Assembly: GCA_016788945.1 (NCBI GenBank)
Contig: JAEUSA010000021.1
Span: forward strand, 1 to 8,484
Direction: 5' to 3'
Length of the DNA stretch: 8,484 nt
DNA from: Leptospiraceae bacterium
Lineage (GTDB): Bacteria > Spirochaetota > Leptospiria > Turneriellales > Turneriellaceae
Shown here: piece by piece, positions 1-5,612 of the stretch
Numbering within the stretch: position 1 is the stretch's first letter
Layout of the letters: each line of letters begins with the position of its first letter
The notes under the pieces: model-generated
Database searches by the model: none
What the model saw: the letters and a program-made list of their open reading frames with translations, nothing else
What the model was told of the DNA's origin: nothing
Program-made: the position numbers and the translations under genes

Positions 1-121
1 CCCCCCCCCCCCCCCGGCCCACCCCCCCCCCCCCCCCCCCCCCCCCCAGGGGGAGCGGGCCCAAACCCCCCTACCCCCCCCGTCTGGGCGGGGGGGGGGT
101 GGGGGGCCGGGGGGGAGGGGT
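1..121. other. Homopolymer C/G stretch, probable contig-end artefact
   Basis: The first 47 bases are C with only three exceptions. After a short mixed stretch the sequence turns to almost pure G from about 86 to 120. The frame of the following E2 gene stays open through it, but it would encode runs of Pro then Gly unlike the Ala/Pro/Lys-rich linkers normally found in E2 proteins. Recognisable E2 protein begins directly after it, at about 122-128. Poly-C meeting poly-G at a contig edge is typical of bad base calls, so I do not treat this as genomic sequence. Confidence 0.8.
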
Positions 122-922
122 CTCATCAGCCCCGCAGCCCGGCGGCGCATGCAGGAACTGGGACTAGGCGAGGCCGAGCTGCCAGCACTCGAGCGGCCTT
201 ACGGCATCGCCGACATTGAACAATTTGCACAAGCGCGGCAGTCTTCGGGACCGAAGACAATGCGCGAGCAGATTGCGAAGGCGATGTCGCGCTCGAAACG
301 CGAGATACCCCACTACTACCTCGCCACCGAGATCAACATGACGCCCGCGCTCGCCTGGTTGCGCGCCGAAAACGAAAAACGTTCGCTCGAAGAGCGCATG
401 TTGCCCGCCGTGCTGCTGATACGCGCGGTGGCACTCGCCGTGGCACGCTACCCCAACATGAACGGGTTCTACGTGAACAATGCGTTCAAACCGAGTGAAG
501 CGATCCACATCGGCATGGCATTTGCGCTGCGCGAAGGCGGATTAATCGCCCCCGCGATACACAACACCGATAAACTGGCGCTACCCGAACTCATGAAGAT
601 TCTCGCCGACCTCGGCGAACGCACCCGCACCGGCGGCCTCAAGGCTGCAGAACTCGCCGACCCGACAATCACGATCACCAGCCTCGGCGATCTCGGTGTC
701 GAAGAGATTTTCCCCATCATCACACCGCCGCAGGTCGCGATCGTCGGTTTCGGCATGCTGTCGGAGAAACCAGGGGTTGTCGACGGTAAGGTCGAGGTGC
801 GGGAAATCATGCACGCGACGCTCGCCGCCGACCACCGCGTGTCAGACGGCCGCGACGGTGCATTGTTTCTATCGGAAGTGAAAGATTTATTGGAACAAGT
901 GGAGGAACTCACCTCATTGTGA
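122..922 (+). CDS. Dihydrolipoamide acyltransferase, E2 of a 2-oxoacid dehydrogenase complex (5' partial)
   Basis: This is the acyltransferase core of a pyruvate or branched-chain 2-oxoacid dehydrogenase complex, moving the acyl group from lipoyl-lysine to CoA in the cytoplasm. The first ATG is at 149, but the frame is open upstream and reads SPAARRRMQELGL from 128, the start of a peripheral-subunit-binding domain. The ATG at 149 is therefore internal, and the lipoyl domain(s) and true start are lost in the poly-C/G edge. The catalytic domain follows, from about residue 37 counted from M149. It carries the block TITITSLGDLGVEEIFPIITPPQ and the active-site motif DHRVSDG, with His at codon 833-835 and Asp at 845-847. 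The motif is normally DHRVVDG or similar. The C-terminus is complete and its stop codon lies inside a strong inverted repeat leading to an ACP gene. Substrate (pyruvate or branched-chain) cannot be told, because E1 is outside the window. Confidence 0.93.
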   Translation, partial: LISPAARRRMQELGLGEAELPALERPYGIADIEQFAQARQSSGPKTMREQIAKAMSRSKREIPHYYLATEINMTPALAWLRAENEKRSLEERMLPAVLLIRAVALAVARYPNMNGFYVNNAFKPSEAIHIGMAFALREGGLIAPAIHNTDKLALPELMKILADLGERTRTGGLKAAELADPTITITSLGDLGVEEIFPIITPPQVAIVGFGMLSEKPGVVDGKVEVREIMHATLAADHRVSDGRDGALFLSEVKDLLEQVEELTSL

Positions 923-943
923 GCTACGCTCACAATGAGGTGA
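909..943 (+). promoter_or_regulatory. Perfect inverted repeat over E2 stop and ACP ribosome binding site
   Basis: Arms TCACCTCATTGTGAGC (909-924) and GCTCACAATGAGGTGA (928-943) are exact reverse complements, 16 bp each, around a 3-nt TAC loop. The E2 stop TGA (920-922) is in the left arm. GAGGTG (937-942), the only good Shine-Dalgarno for the ACP start at 953, is in the right arm, paired with CACCTC of the left arm. No T-tract follows, so it does not look like a terminator. The simplest reading is a translational-coupling hairpin: ribosomes finishing E2 open it and free the ACP ribosome binding site. The pairing is seen directly; the function is inferred. Confidence 0.75.
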
Positions 944-952
944 CAAACAACT

Positions 953-1201
953 ATGGCAAAGACACCAGAAGAGCTTAAGAAATACCTGCAGGAAAAAATG
1001 AAAAAGGCGGCGCCTGAAATCAACGTTGAAAAGGTGAACCCGGCTCGGCCGCTCAAGAAAGAGCTGCGGATCGACTCGCTCGACCTGTTGCGCATGCTAC
1101 GCGCGATCGCAGCAGATACCGGCTACACCACGCCTGAGTCGGATTACAAGAATATTCTCACGCTCGGCGGTATGCTTGAATACTTCCAGGGGAAAATATG
1201 A
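953..1201 (+). CDS. Acyl carrier protein
   Basis: An 82-residue acidic/helical protein of acyl carrier protein size, expected to carry acyl groups on a 4'-phosphopantetheine arm in the cytoplasm. The attachment site is seen as IDSLDLL, with Ser42 as the modified serine, matching the DSL motif of ACPs. The N-terminal helix is Lys/Glu-rich. The start at 953 is supported by GAGGTG at 937-942, ten bases upstream and inside the inverted repeat. The gene follows the E2 gene by 30 bases, and its stop overlaps the next start (ATGA at 1198-1201). It is probably not the main fatty-acid ACP, since no fab genes are nearby. A role linked to the 2-oxoacid dehydrogenase, such as branched-chain or lipoyl/octanoyl acyl transfer, is inference from position only. 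Confidence 0.85.
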   Translation: MAKTPEELKKYLQEKMKKAAPEINVEKVNPARPLKKELRIDSLDLLRMLRAIAADTGYTTPESDYKNILTLGGMLEYFQGKI

Positions 1202-2400
1202 AGCGCCTCGCACTTGCCCTGCTCACTTGCGGTGCAATCGCGGCGCAGGATCTCGAACTCACCGACGCTGCCCGGCAGATATCAGCCGAGTTTCGTAAGA
1301 AGAACCCGGCTCTCGATTTTCGCAGCACACTTGCAGTAGCAAAATTCAAAACCGCGAGCGAGCGGCTGCAGAAGAATTCAACCGCCGATCTCGTCAAAGC
1401 CGCCTTTGAAAGGGAATTCGTGCGCAGCGTCTACTTCGAAGTGGTAGAACGCGAGAACCTCGACAAGGTCATTGCCGAAATTGAGCTCCGCCAGAAGGGT
1501 TTGGCGCAGGCAAAAGCAGCAGATGATGTTCTCAAGGGTGCGGAGTATCTGCTTGTCGGCAACCTGACCGAAGAGGCGAATACATTGGTCGTTTCGGCGC
1601 GTCTGGTGCATGCAAATTCAGGAACTGTAGTGGCAACGGCACAGAGCCGTGAACCCCTTGATGCCTCTGAACGTGCGGCCGAGGCATTTCGCTACAACGC
1701 GTTCCAGAGCCAGTACGGTATTGCACTGGGCGTTGACGGTTCTTTGGTGCAACCGCGGGGCGAAACAACGAGCTCACCCGCTTTGGTCTCCGCTTTCCTT
1801 GCCTATCGTCTCGCGAGGCCACTGCGCATTGGCGCGGGAATTTCTTATCTGAAATGGAATGAGTTCATTCGCGAAGAAGCACCGATCGGCGCTTCCAAAA
1901 CCTATCGCAACTACAGTCTGAATGGTATCGGCCCCAGAATTTTTGCAGACTTTTTGCTGAGTCCGCATCCGCGGTGGCTGGTGGGGGTTCGCGCGGATCT
2001 TTTGTTAATGCCTGGTATGCGCCTCGAACAGGACGTATCAGATATGAAAGTCTGGTCGTTCGATGCAACCACTGGCAATCCGACACAGATTGGCCAGCGC
2101 GTACTGGTTAATGGCTACAGCAATGAAGGTATGACAATTTTTAAGCCGGCATTGCTGGTCGAATTTCTGGTTTCAAAACGGCTTTCCTTTTTTCTCTCCG
2201 GTGGTTATATGCTCAGCACTGTCTTCAAACCGACTGTTTACGAAAGCGGCGGCTATCGCCAATGGACAGATAGTGCCGACTTCAATGGCACATTTTCGCA
2301 GTACCAGAACTACAACTTCAACCGCAGGCCGAACGGCAACCCGGTCGAAATGCAAATGGGCTTCGTCTTCTTCGACGTCGGTCTATCATTGCATTTTTAA
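1198..2400 (+). CDS. Exported CsgG-domain protein with C-terminal outer-membrane beta-barrel
   Basis: A 400-residue exported protein. Residues 1-16 form a signal peptide (MKRLALALLTCGAIAA, cleavage likely after Ala16). Residues about 40-150 look like a CsgG/FlgO-type periplasmic domain: a strand LAVAKF, the hallmark VVERENLDKVIAE, then GAEYLLVGNLTE and a strand pair ending NSGTVVATA. From about 165 onward the protein alternates aromatic and polar residues in short strands, and it ends in GLSLHF. A terminal Phe is the usual signal for outer-membrane barrel assembly. The start overlaps the ACP stop by 4 bp, and AGGGGA at 1188-1193 serves as ribosome binding site. CsgG proteins normally form lipoprotein secretion pores; here the lipobox is missing and a barrel of its own is predicted. 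Function unknown; envelope location fairly sure. Confidence 0.82.
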   Translation: MKRLALALLTCGAIAAQDLELTDAARQISAEFRKKNPALDFRSTLAVAKFKTASERLQKNSTADLVKAAFEREFVRSVYFEVVERENLDKVIAEIELRQKGLAQAKAADDVLKGAEYLLVGNLTEEANTLVVSARLVHANSGTVVATAQSREPLDASERAAEAFRYNAFQSQYGIALGVDGSLVQPRGETTSSPALVSAFLAYRLARPLRIGAGISYLKWNEFIREEAPIGASKTYRNYSLNGIGPRIFADFLLSPHPRWLVGVRADLLLMPGMRLEQDVSDMKVWSFDATTGNPTQIGQRVLVNGYSNEGMTIFKPALLVEFLVSKRLSFFLSGGYMLSTVFKPTVYESGGYRQWTDSADFNGTFSQYQNYNFNRRPNGNPVEMQMGFVFFDVGLSLHF

Positions 2401-2412
2401 GACGACCATGAT

Positions 2413-2431
2413 ACGGCGTATTAACTGCCGT
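2413..2431. terminator. Weak candidate bidirectional terminator between convergent genes
   Basis: ACGGC (2413-2417) pairs with GCCGT (2427-2431) around a 9-nt loop, in the 20-bp gap between two convergent genes; the right arm enters the 3' end of the globin gene. There is no T-tract on either strand. Position is the main support. Confidence 0.25.
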
Positions 2432-2828
2432 GCTCGAGAAAAAAATCAATTCCGCGCGACAGCACGGTGTTCCACGCCTGCTCTAACACGGGGTTGAATT
2501 CGGGGTCGTTCTTCGCGAGTATCTTCATGAGCGAGGTGCGCCACAAGTCGTACATTTCACGAGTCAGCCGAAATCGTTTGTGGATCACGGCGATCTTGAG
2601 TAGTTTTTCACGCGCCATTTCGTCTCCTTCGGCAAACCAGATCATGAGTTCAATGCCCTGGCGCAGCAATTCCCGTTGCTTGCGAAAGTCGGTGTCTGCA
2701 AACATTTCAGGAATAACGGGCGAACTGGCAAAGAAGGTGTCATAGAACTCATGGAAGAAATTATGGTTTTCCAGCAGCGCCCGCATGAGACTGTATTTGG
2801 TGTTGGAAAGTTCGTCGGCGATGGCCAT
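2421..2828 (-). CDS. Single-domain globin
   Basis: A 135-residue cytoplasmic haem protein of the bacterial globin superfamily, with possible roles in oxygen or NO binding. The sequence follows a globin fold. An A/B-helix region FFHEFYDTFF (residues 24-33) is followed by Phe43 at the CD1 position and the E helix DTDFRKQRELL, with Gln51 the likely E7 distal residue. Haem ligand His83 (KIAVIHKRF) is the F8 proximal histidine, then come a G helix YDLWRTSLMKIL and an H helix LEQAWNTVLSRGIDFFL. It lacks any reductase or output domain, so it is not a flavohaemoglobin or a full globin-coupled sensor. The start at 2828 gives a complete A helix but has no Shine-Dalgarno. A good promoter at 2834-2862 places transcription start on or next to the ATG, so translation may be leaderless. 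Neighbours give no functional hint. Confidence 0.85.
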   Translation of the reverse strand: MAIADELSNTKYSLMRALLENHNFFHEFYDTFFASSPVIPEMFADTDFRKQRELLRQGIELMIWFAEGDEMAREKLLKIAVIHKRFRLTREMYDLWRTSLMKILAKNDPEFNPVLEQAWNTVLSRGIDFFLEHGS

Positions 2829-2833
2829 AGGGA

Positions 2834-2862
2834 TGTATAAGAAGACTCACTTGCCTCGTCAA
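2834..2862 (-). promoter_or_regulatory. Sigma70-type promoter of the globin gene
   Basis: On the minus strand TTGACG (2862-2857, 5 of 6 to consensus) is followed by exactly 17 bases and then TATACA (2839-2834, 4 of 6). The expected transcription start, 6-7 bases past the -10 box, falls at 2828-2827, which is the A or T of the globin ATG. Confidence 0.6.
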
Positions 2863-2887
2863 TTAAGGATATTAAGGTCTTAAATTC

Positions 2888-3427
2888 TTAAAAAATCCAG
2901 AACAGCGGCACAGTGAAGTACCACTCGCGGTAATTTTCGCCGGCAAAACGTATCCACTGGTAGCTGATATTCGCCCCGGCATAAAGCTGTTCGGTAAAAC
3001 CATAGAGCACAGAAACTCCCGGACCGTGAAAAGTGCCCTGCGATTCACTTTCACCTCGGCGGAACGGCCAATCATAGAAGTAGCGGAAGCTGTATCCGGC
3101 GAGAATATCCCAACGTGGGTTATGCCAGAGATAATAATTGGCTTCAACGCTTGGCGCTATGTAGAAATAACCGTCGCCAAAGCCGGGCGAGAACGAGACA
3201 CCTATCGAAGTATCGGTCAAAACATAATATTCGAAACCGTAAGAAATGCCACTAAACCAATCTCCCACGGGACTCACCGAATAATAAGCTCCTATCGCCC
3301 ATGCGCCGCAGTTCTTTCGGGGAACATCGTCACTGCATGCCGAGACTAATGGCGCAGAAAAAAGCGGTCTTACGACCGGCAGCAGAAGACAAGACAGAAA
3401 AAATCCGCAGCGCCAGAGACCGCGCAT
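2888..3427 (-). CDS. Small exported outer-membrane beta-barrel protein, function unknown
   Basis: A 179-residue protein rich in Tyr, Trp, Phe and Gly, with alternating strands such as GAYYSVSPVGDWFSGISYGFEYY and a final FTVPLFWIF ending in Phe. This suggests an eight-stranded outer-membrane barrel or a similar small porin-like fold. The N-terminus MRGLWRCGFFLSCLLLPVV with FSA at 23-25 is a signal peptide. A second possible cut before Cys31 (LVSAC) would make it a lipoprotein, but Arg20 breaks the hydrophobic stretch, so I favour cleavage after Ala25. Cys31 and Cys40 could form a disulfide. The start at 3427 lies 3 nt after the methyltransferase stop (TAA GGT ATG), with AAGG very close as a weak ribosome binding site, so translation is probably coupled. 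I do not recognise the family. Confidence 0.72.
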   Translation of the reverse strand: MRGLWRCGFFLSCLLLPVVRPLFSAPLVSACSDDVPRKNCGAWAIGAYYSVSPVGDWFSGISYGFEYYVLTDTSIGVSFSPGFGDGYFYIAPSVEANYYLWHNPRWDILAGYSFRYFYDWPFRRGESESQGTFHGPGVSVLYGFTEQLYAGANISYQWIRFAGENYREWYFTVPLFWIF

Positions 3428-3430
3428 ACC

Positions 3431-4048
3431 TTAAGGTTTGCGCGCGACAACCTGCACGACTGCACTTTTGCCACCGTGACCGGGCCCCTCATGAATTTCC
3501 CGTTCGATTTCGTGCAGCAGCAAAAACTCGAGACCGGAAAATTCTTCTCTGAGTGCATCGGCCGTCATCATCATCTCGACCACCTGTGGACCACCGGTCT
3601 TGAACTGTAGTTGGTGCGGTGTATACGCTTCGAGCAGCAAAACACCTGAGTGCTTCAGAGCTCTGACGCACTGCGCGTGCACCTGCCGCCGCAGGGGTTG
3701 CGGCAAATGACACCACACCGAAACAATGGCATCCCATTGAGCGACACCCATATCGAAATCGGCGAGGTCTGCGCAGACAGTTTCGATCGTAACTTTATTT
3801 TCGGCAGCAAGTTTATCGAGTTTTTTTAATCCCTCTTGCGAGCCATCGACCCCGGTTACTTGAAAGCCTTGACGGGCAAGGTAGACCGCGTTTCGGCCTT
3901 CACCTTCTGCAAGGCAGAGCACACGCCCGGCCGGCTTTATGCGCCCTGCTTCGGCGCGCAAAAAATCATTCGGCTCGGTGCCATAGACAAACTCTGCTCT
4001 GTTATAGCGCTCGTTCCAGAAAGCTGACTCGTATTCGGTTTCGGGCAT
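3431..4048 (-). CDS. Class I SAM-dependent methyltransferase, substrate unknown
   Basis: A 205-residue Rossmann-fold methyltransferase expected in the cytoplasm. The N-terminal signature FWNERYNRAEFVYGTEPNDFL (residues 10-30) and motif I VLCLAEGEGRNAVYLA (43-58) define a TehB-like subfamily; GVDGS (66-70) ends strand 2 and holds the acidic residue for the SAM ribose. Later pieces, a VLLLEAYTP strand and the C-terminal HEGPGHGGKSAVVQVVARKP, are typical of the same family, whose substrate is generally not established. I choose ATG at 4048. An in-frame TTG at 4063 would add five residues, but its AGGGG touches the start codon with no spacer. GAAG about nine bases ahead of the ATG is a modest ribosome binding site. 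It shares a strand with the outer-membrane protein gene 3 nt downstream and is divergent from the gene at 4177. Confidence 0.9.
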   Translation of the reverse strand: MPETEYESAFWNERYNRAEFVYGTEPNDFLRAEAGRIKPAGRVLCLAEGEGRNAVYLARQGFQVTGVDGSQEGLKKLDKLAAENKVTIETVCADLADFDMGVAQWDAIVSVWCHLPQPLRRQVHAQCVRALKHSGVLLLEAYTPHQLQFKTGGPQVVEMMMTADALREEFSGLEFLLLHEIEREIHEGPGHGGKSAVVQVVARKP

Positions 4049-4176
4049 AATTTTTTTCTTCAACCCCTATTGTGGATTTCTACAAAACCTAAGCTTATGA
4101 CGCGTTTCAGAGGGTCAACAGATTAGAATCGGCTGCATGATGCCAGACCGCGAGTGCGGTTTACGGTCTATTTGCC
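4049..4176. other. Divergent intergenic region; weak structure in the + strand leader
   Basis: This 128-bp gap separates two divergent genes and must hold promoters both ways, but no convincing -35/-10 pair was found. TAGAAT (4124-4129, +) resembles a -10 box but lacks a matching -35. Two helices that cannot coexist are possible in the + strand leader: ACCGC/GCGGT (4147-4160, loop GAGT) and AGACCG/CGGTCT (4145-4150 with 4164-4169). Confidence 0.4.
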
Positions 4177-5136
4177 ATGACAAATTCGGATACCATGCCG
4201 ATCAGTAATTTGCGTATCCAGTGGCATTGGTTATTAATCTTTTTAATGCTCTGTCTCTCAATGAGCAACACGCTTGCAGCGGCAGAAGCGTCTGCAGAAC
4301 CGGGAAAAAGTAGCACCGATACTGAGAAAAAAGCAGATCTGCGCAGAATCTCATTTGAAGCGTACGGTCAGTACACGTTTCAGCCGCAGACAACGAATGC
4401 CACGCTTTCTGAATATGCGTTAGGCGGCAATGGACAGACCCAACTCAATTTCGTTGTTCCCCCGATGCACGGCCCCGCGATTGGCGGAAGAGTCGAAAGC
4501 GAGTTTTTTCCGAAAGTCAGCTGCTTCATAGGCGTTCAGTACAAATCACTGGTGGCGAAATATCAGGGATATTCCACGGCGGTAACAGGAAGCCCCGCGG
4601 CCACCAAAATCATCGCCAATCTAAGCCAAGATATCTCATACAAATACTGGATAGTCGACTTCGGTTTTCGGGTAAGAACACCGTTGCTGTGGGGAGAAGT
4701 TTTTGCGGGTCTCGGCGGCGGTCTCATTTTGCCTTTTCAATGGAGCGACGTCGCAATTTACACGTACGAAAGTGGCTTCGGAACGACGGCTGGTTCGGTA
4801 AAATCATCACGGACCACGAAAAATTTCAACCTCGGTCTCGCGGGTCTTGTAGAGATTGGCTATCAATATCCACTTTCTCAGCGGCTATTTTTTTCCATAT
4901 CATTGCATGTGATTTTTGGCAGCGTCACCAACGCCGGTAAAACAAGCGAAACGACGACATATTACGGTAACGACACCTCATCACGAACGACGAAAGAATA
5001 CCGCAAATCTTACACACTCGACGAAGCCGCAAATTTCAGCGCCGCCAGTGGCAATACAGCATCCCTTGCCATTTATGAGGCATTGAACATCACCGACATC
5101 GGTATTCGCGGCGCAATATCGTTCAGACTGTACTGA
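4177..5136 (+). CDS. Exported outer-membrane beta-barrel protein, function unknown
   Basis: A 319-residue protein with an N-terminal signal peptide: hydrophobic core at residues 18-29 and cleavage near the Ala34-Ala36 run. A short charged spacer (EPGKSSTDTEKKADLRR) follows, then a long domain of alternating aromatic and polar strands such as SFEAYGQYTFQP, YWIVDFGFRVRTP and FNLGLAGLVEIGYQYP, ending GIRGAISFRLY. A terminal aromatic residue fits outer-membrane barrel assembly. Ser/Thr-rich segments (GKTSETTTYYGNDTSSRTTK) look like surface loops. The first ATG is 4177; an in-frame ATG at 4195 would also leave a full signal peptide. Neither has a clear Shine-Dalgarno, so the start is uncertain. 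The downstream gene begins 50 bases later on the same strand. I do not recognise the family. Confidence 0.78.
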   Translation: MTNSDTMPISNLRIQWHWLLIFLMLCLSMSNTLAAAEASAEPGKSSTDTEKKADLRRISFEAYGQYTFQPQTTNATLSEYALGGNGQTQLNFVVPPMHGPAIGGRVESEFFPKVSCFIGVQYKSLVAKYQGYSTAVTGSPAATKIIANLSQDISYKYWIVDFGFRVRTPLLWGEVFAGLGGGLILPFQWSDVAIYTYESGFGTTAGSVKSSRTTKNFNLGLAGLVEIGYQYPLSQRLFFSISLHVIFGSVTNAGKTSETTTYYGNDTSSRTTKEYRKSYTLDEAANFSAASGNTASLAIYEALNITDIGIRGAISFRLY

Positions 5137-5186
5137 CACCACAAAGAAATTCCAAATCTGAGGGGGATTTCTATTATGGAGCAATA

Positions 5187-5579
5187 ATGAAACTTCTGAT
5201 AAATCTACTCACGATAACTGCTTTGGCACTACCCGTGAGTGTGGCCCTGGCCGCAGAAAAAAAAGCCGCCGGCGAGGCGAAAGAAAGCGCTAAACCCGCG
5301 GAAAAAGATCCGCATGCAGAACACAAAAAAGCCGCCGGTGCAGACAAACACGGCGAGTGCTGCGACAAAAAAGACTGCTGCAAAGAATGTGACTCGTCGA
5401 GTCGCACAGGCGACCATAAAGGTGGTAAACATTCATGCTGCGGCGACCGCAATAAGGCAAAGGAATGCTGCAAAAAGTGTGACGACGAAAAATGTAAAGA
5501 GGCCTGCAAATCGGGTAATTGTAAGAAAGGTCACTGCGACTTGAAAAAGAAAGAGGCCAGTGTACCGCCGCCCACATAA
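5187..5579 (+). CDS. Secreted Cys-rich, metallothionein-like protein
   Basis: A 130-residue exported protein. Residues 1-22 are a clear signal peptide (hydrophobic, ending SVALA, cleavage before AEKK). Residues 23-55 are Lys/Ala/Glu-rich. Residues 58-117 contain all 14 cysteines: C58C59, C64C65, C68, C84C85, C94C95, C98, C103, C107, C112 and C117, plus His at 77, 82 and 116. The unit CCK(E/K)CD occurs twice (64-69 and 94-99), suggesting internal duplication. Such CC and CxxC density in a Lys-rich chain suggests binding of soft metals (Cu, Zn, Cd) or a redox sink in the periplasm; the family is not recognised, so this is inference. The start is firm: GGAG at 5178-5181, five bases before ATG. 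The HtrA-type protease gene begins 33 bases downstream. Other frames here are also open, but only this one has a signal peptide and ribosome binding site. Confidence 0.85.
   Translation: MKLLINLLTITALALPVSVALAAEKKAAGEAKESAKPAEKDPHAEHKKAAGADKHGECCDKKDCCKECDSSSRTGDHKGGKHSCCGDRNKAKECCKKCDDEKCKEACKSGNCKKGHCDLKKKEASVPPPT
5259..5338 (+). repeat. 14-bp direct repeat in the Cys-rich gene
   Basis: AAAAAAGCCGCCGG occurs at 5259-5272 and again at 5325-5338, both in the same frame and coding KKAAG. It reflects the low-complexity Lys/Ala segment after the signal peptide. The first copy is part of an eight-A run (5257-5264). Confidence 0.7.
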
Positions 5580-5599
5580 GGCGGTGCAGTTGCATTTTT
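5562..5599 (+). terminator. Candidate intrinsic terminator or attenuator before the protease gene
   Basis: GTACCGCC (5562-5569) pairs with GGCGGTGC (5580-5587), eight pairs including one T-G, around a 10-nt loop that contains the end of the Cys-rich gene and its TAA. Five T residues follow at 5595-5599, seven bases after the stem. The gap to the T-tract is longer than usual, so partial termination is more likely than a full stop. Confidence 0.4.
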
Positions 5600-5612
5600 G
5601 ATTGGGAAATAC

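Noticed and set aside
912..940. Similarity of the E2/ACP inverted repeat to an idealised lac operator (TTGTGAGC...GCTCACAA)
   Set aside because: A 3-bp insertion at the centre would break LacI-type binding, the site is inside a transcribed gene junction, and the stop/Shine-Dalgarno geometry explains it better.
469..1095. 208-residue open frame antisense to E2 and ACP
   Set aside because: Ser/Arg-rich translation with no domain, typical of the complement of a GC-rich coding sequence; the + strand genes are clearly real.
1228..1230. Cys11 of the CsgG-domain protein as a lipoprotein cysteine (LLTC)
   Set aside because: The preceding segment of ten residues is too short for a lipoprotein signal peptide, and a standard cleavage site follows at Ala16.
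4049..4063. TTG start at 4063 for the methyltransferase
   Set aside because: AGGGG touches the TTG with no spacing, and the added residues MKKKI lie outside the family signature; ATG at 4048 is simpler.
5150..5177. Possible promoter TTCCAA-16-TATTAT before the Cys-rich gene
   Set aside because: The -35 is poor, and the start it implies lies at about 5184, downstream of the Shine-Dalgarno GGAG that clearly serves the gene.
5174..5595. Several long open frames on both strands over the Cys-rich gene
   Set aside because: They arise from the Lys/Cys/Ala codon bias of the real gene; none has a signal, ribosome binding site or recognisable domain.
5598..5612. TTG start at 5598 for the HtrA-type protease
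   Set aside because: It only adds five residues before a complete signal peptide, and no ribosome binding site sits at proper distance.
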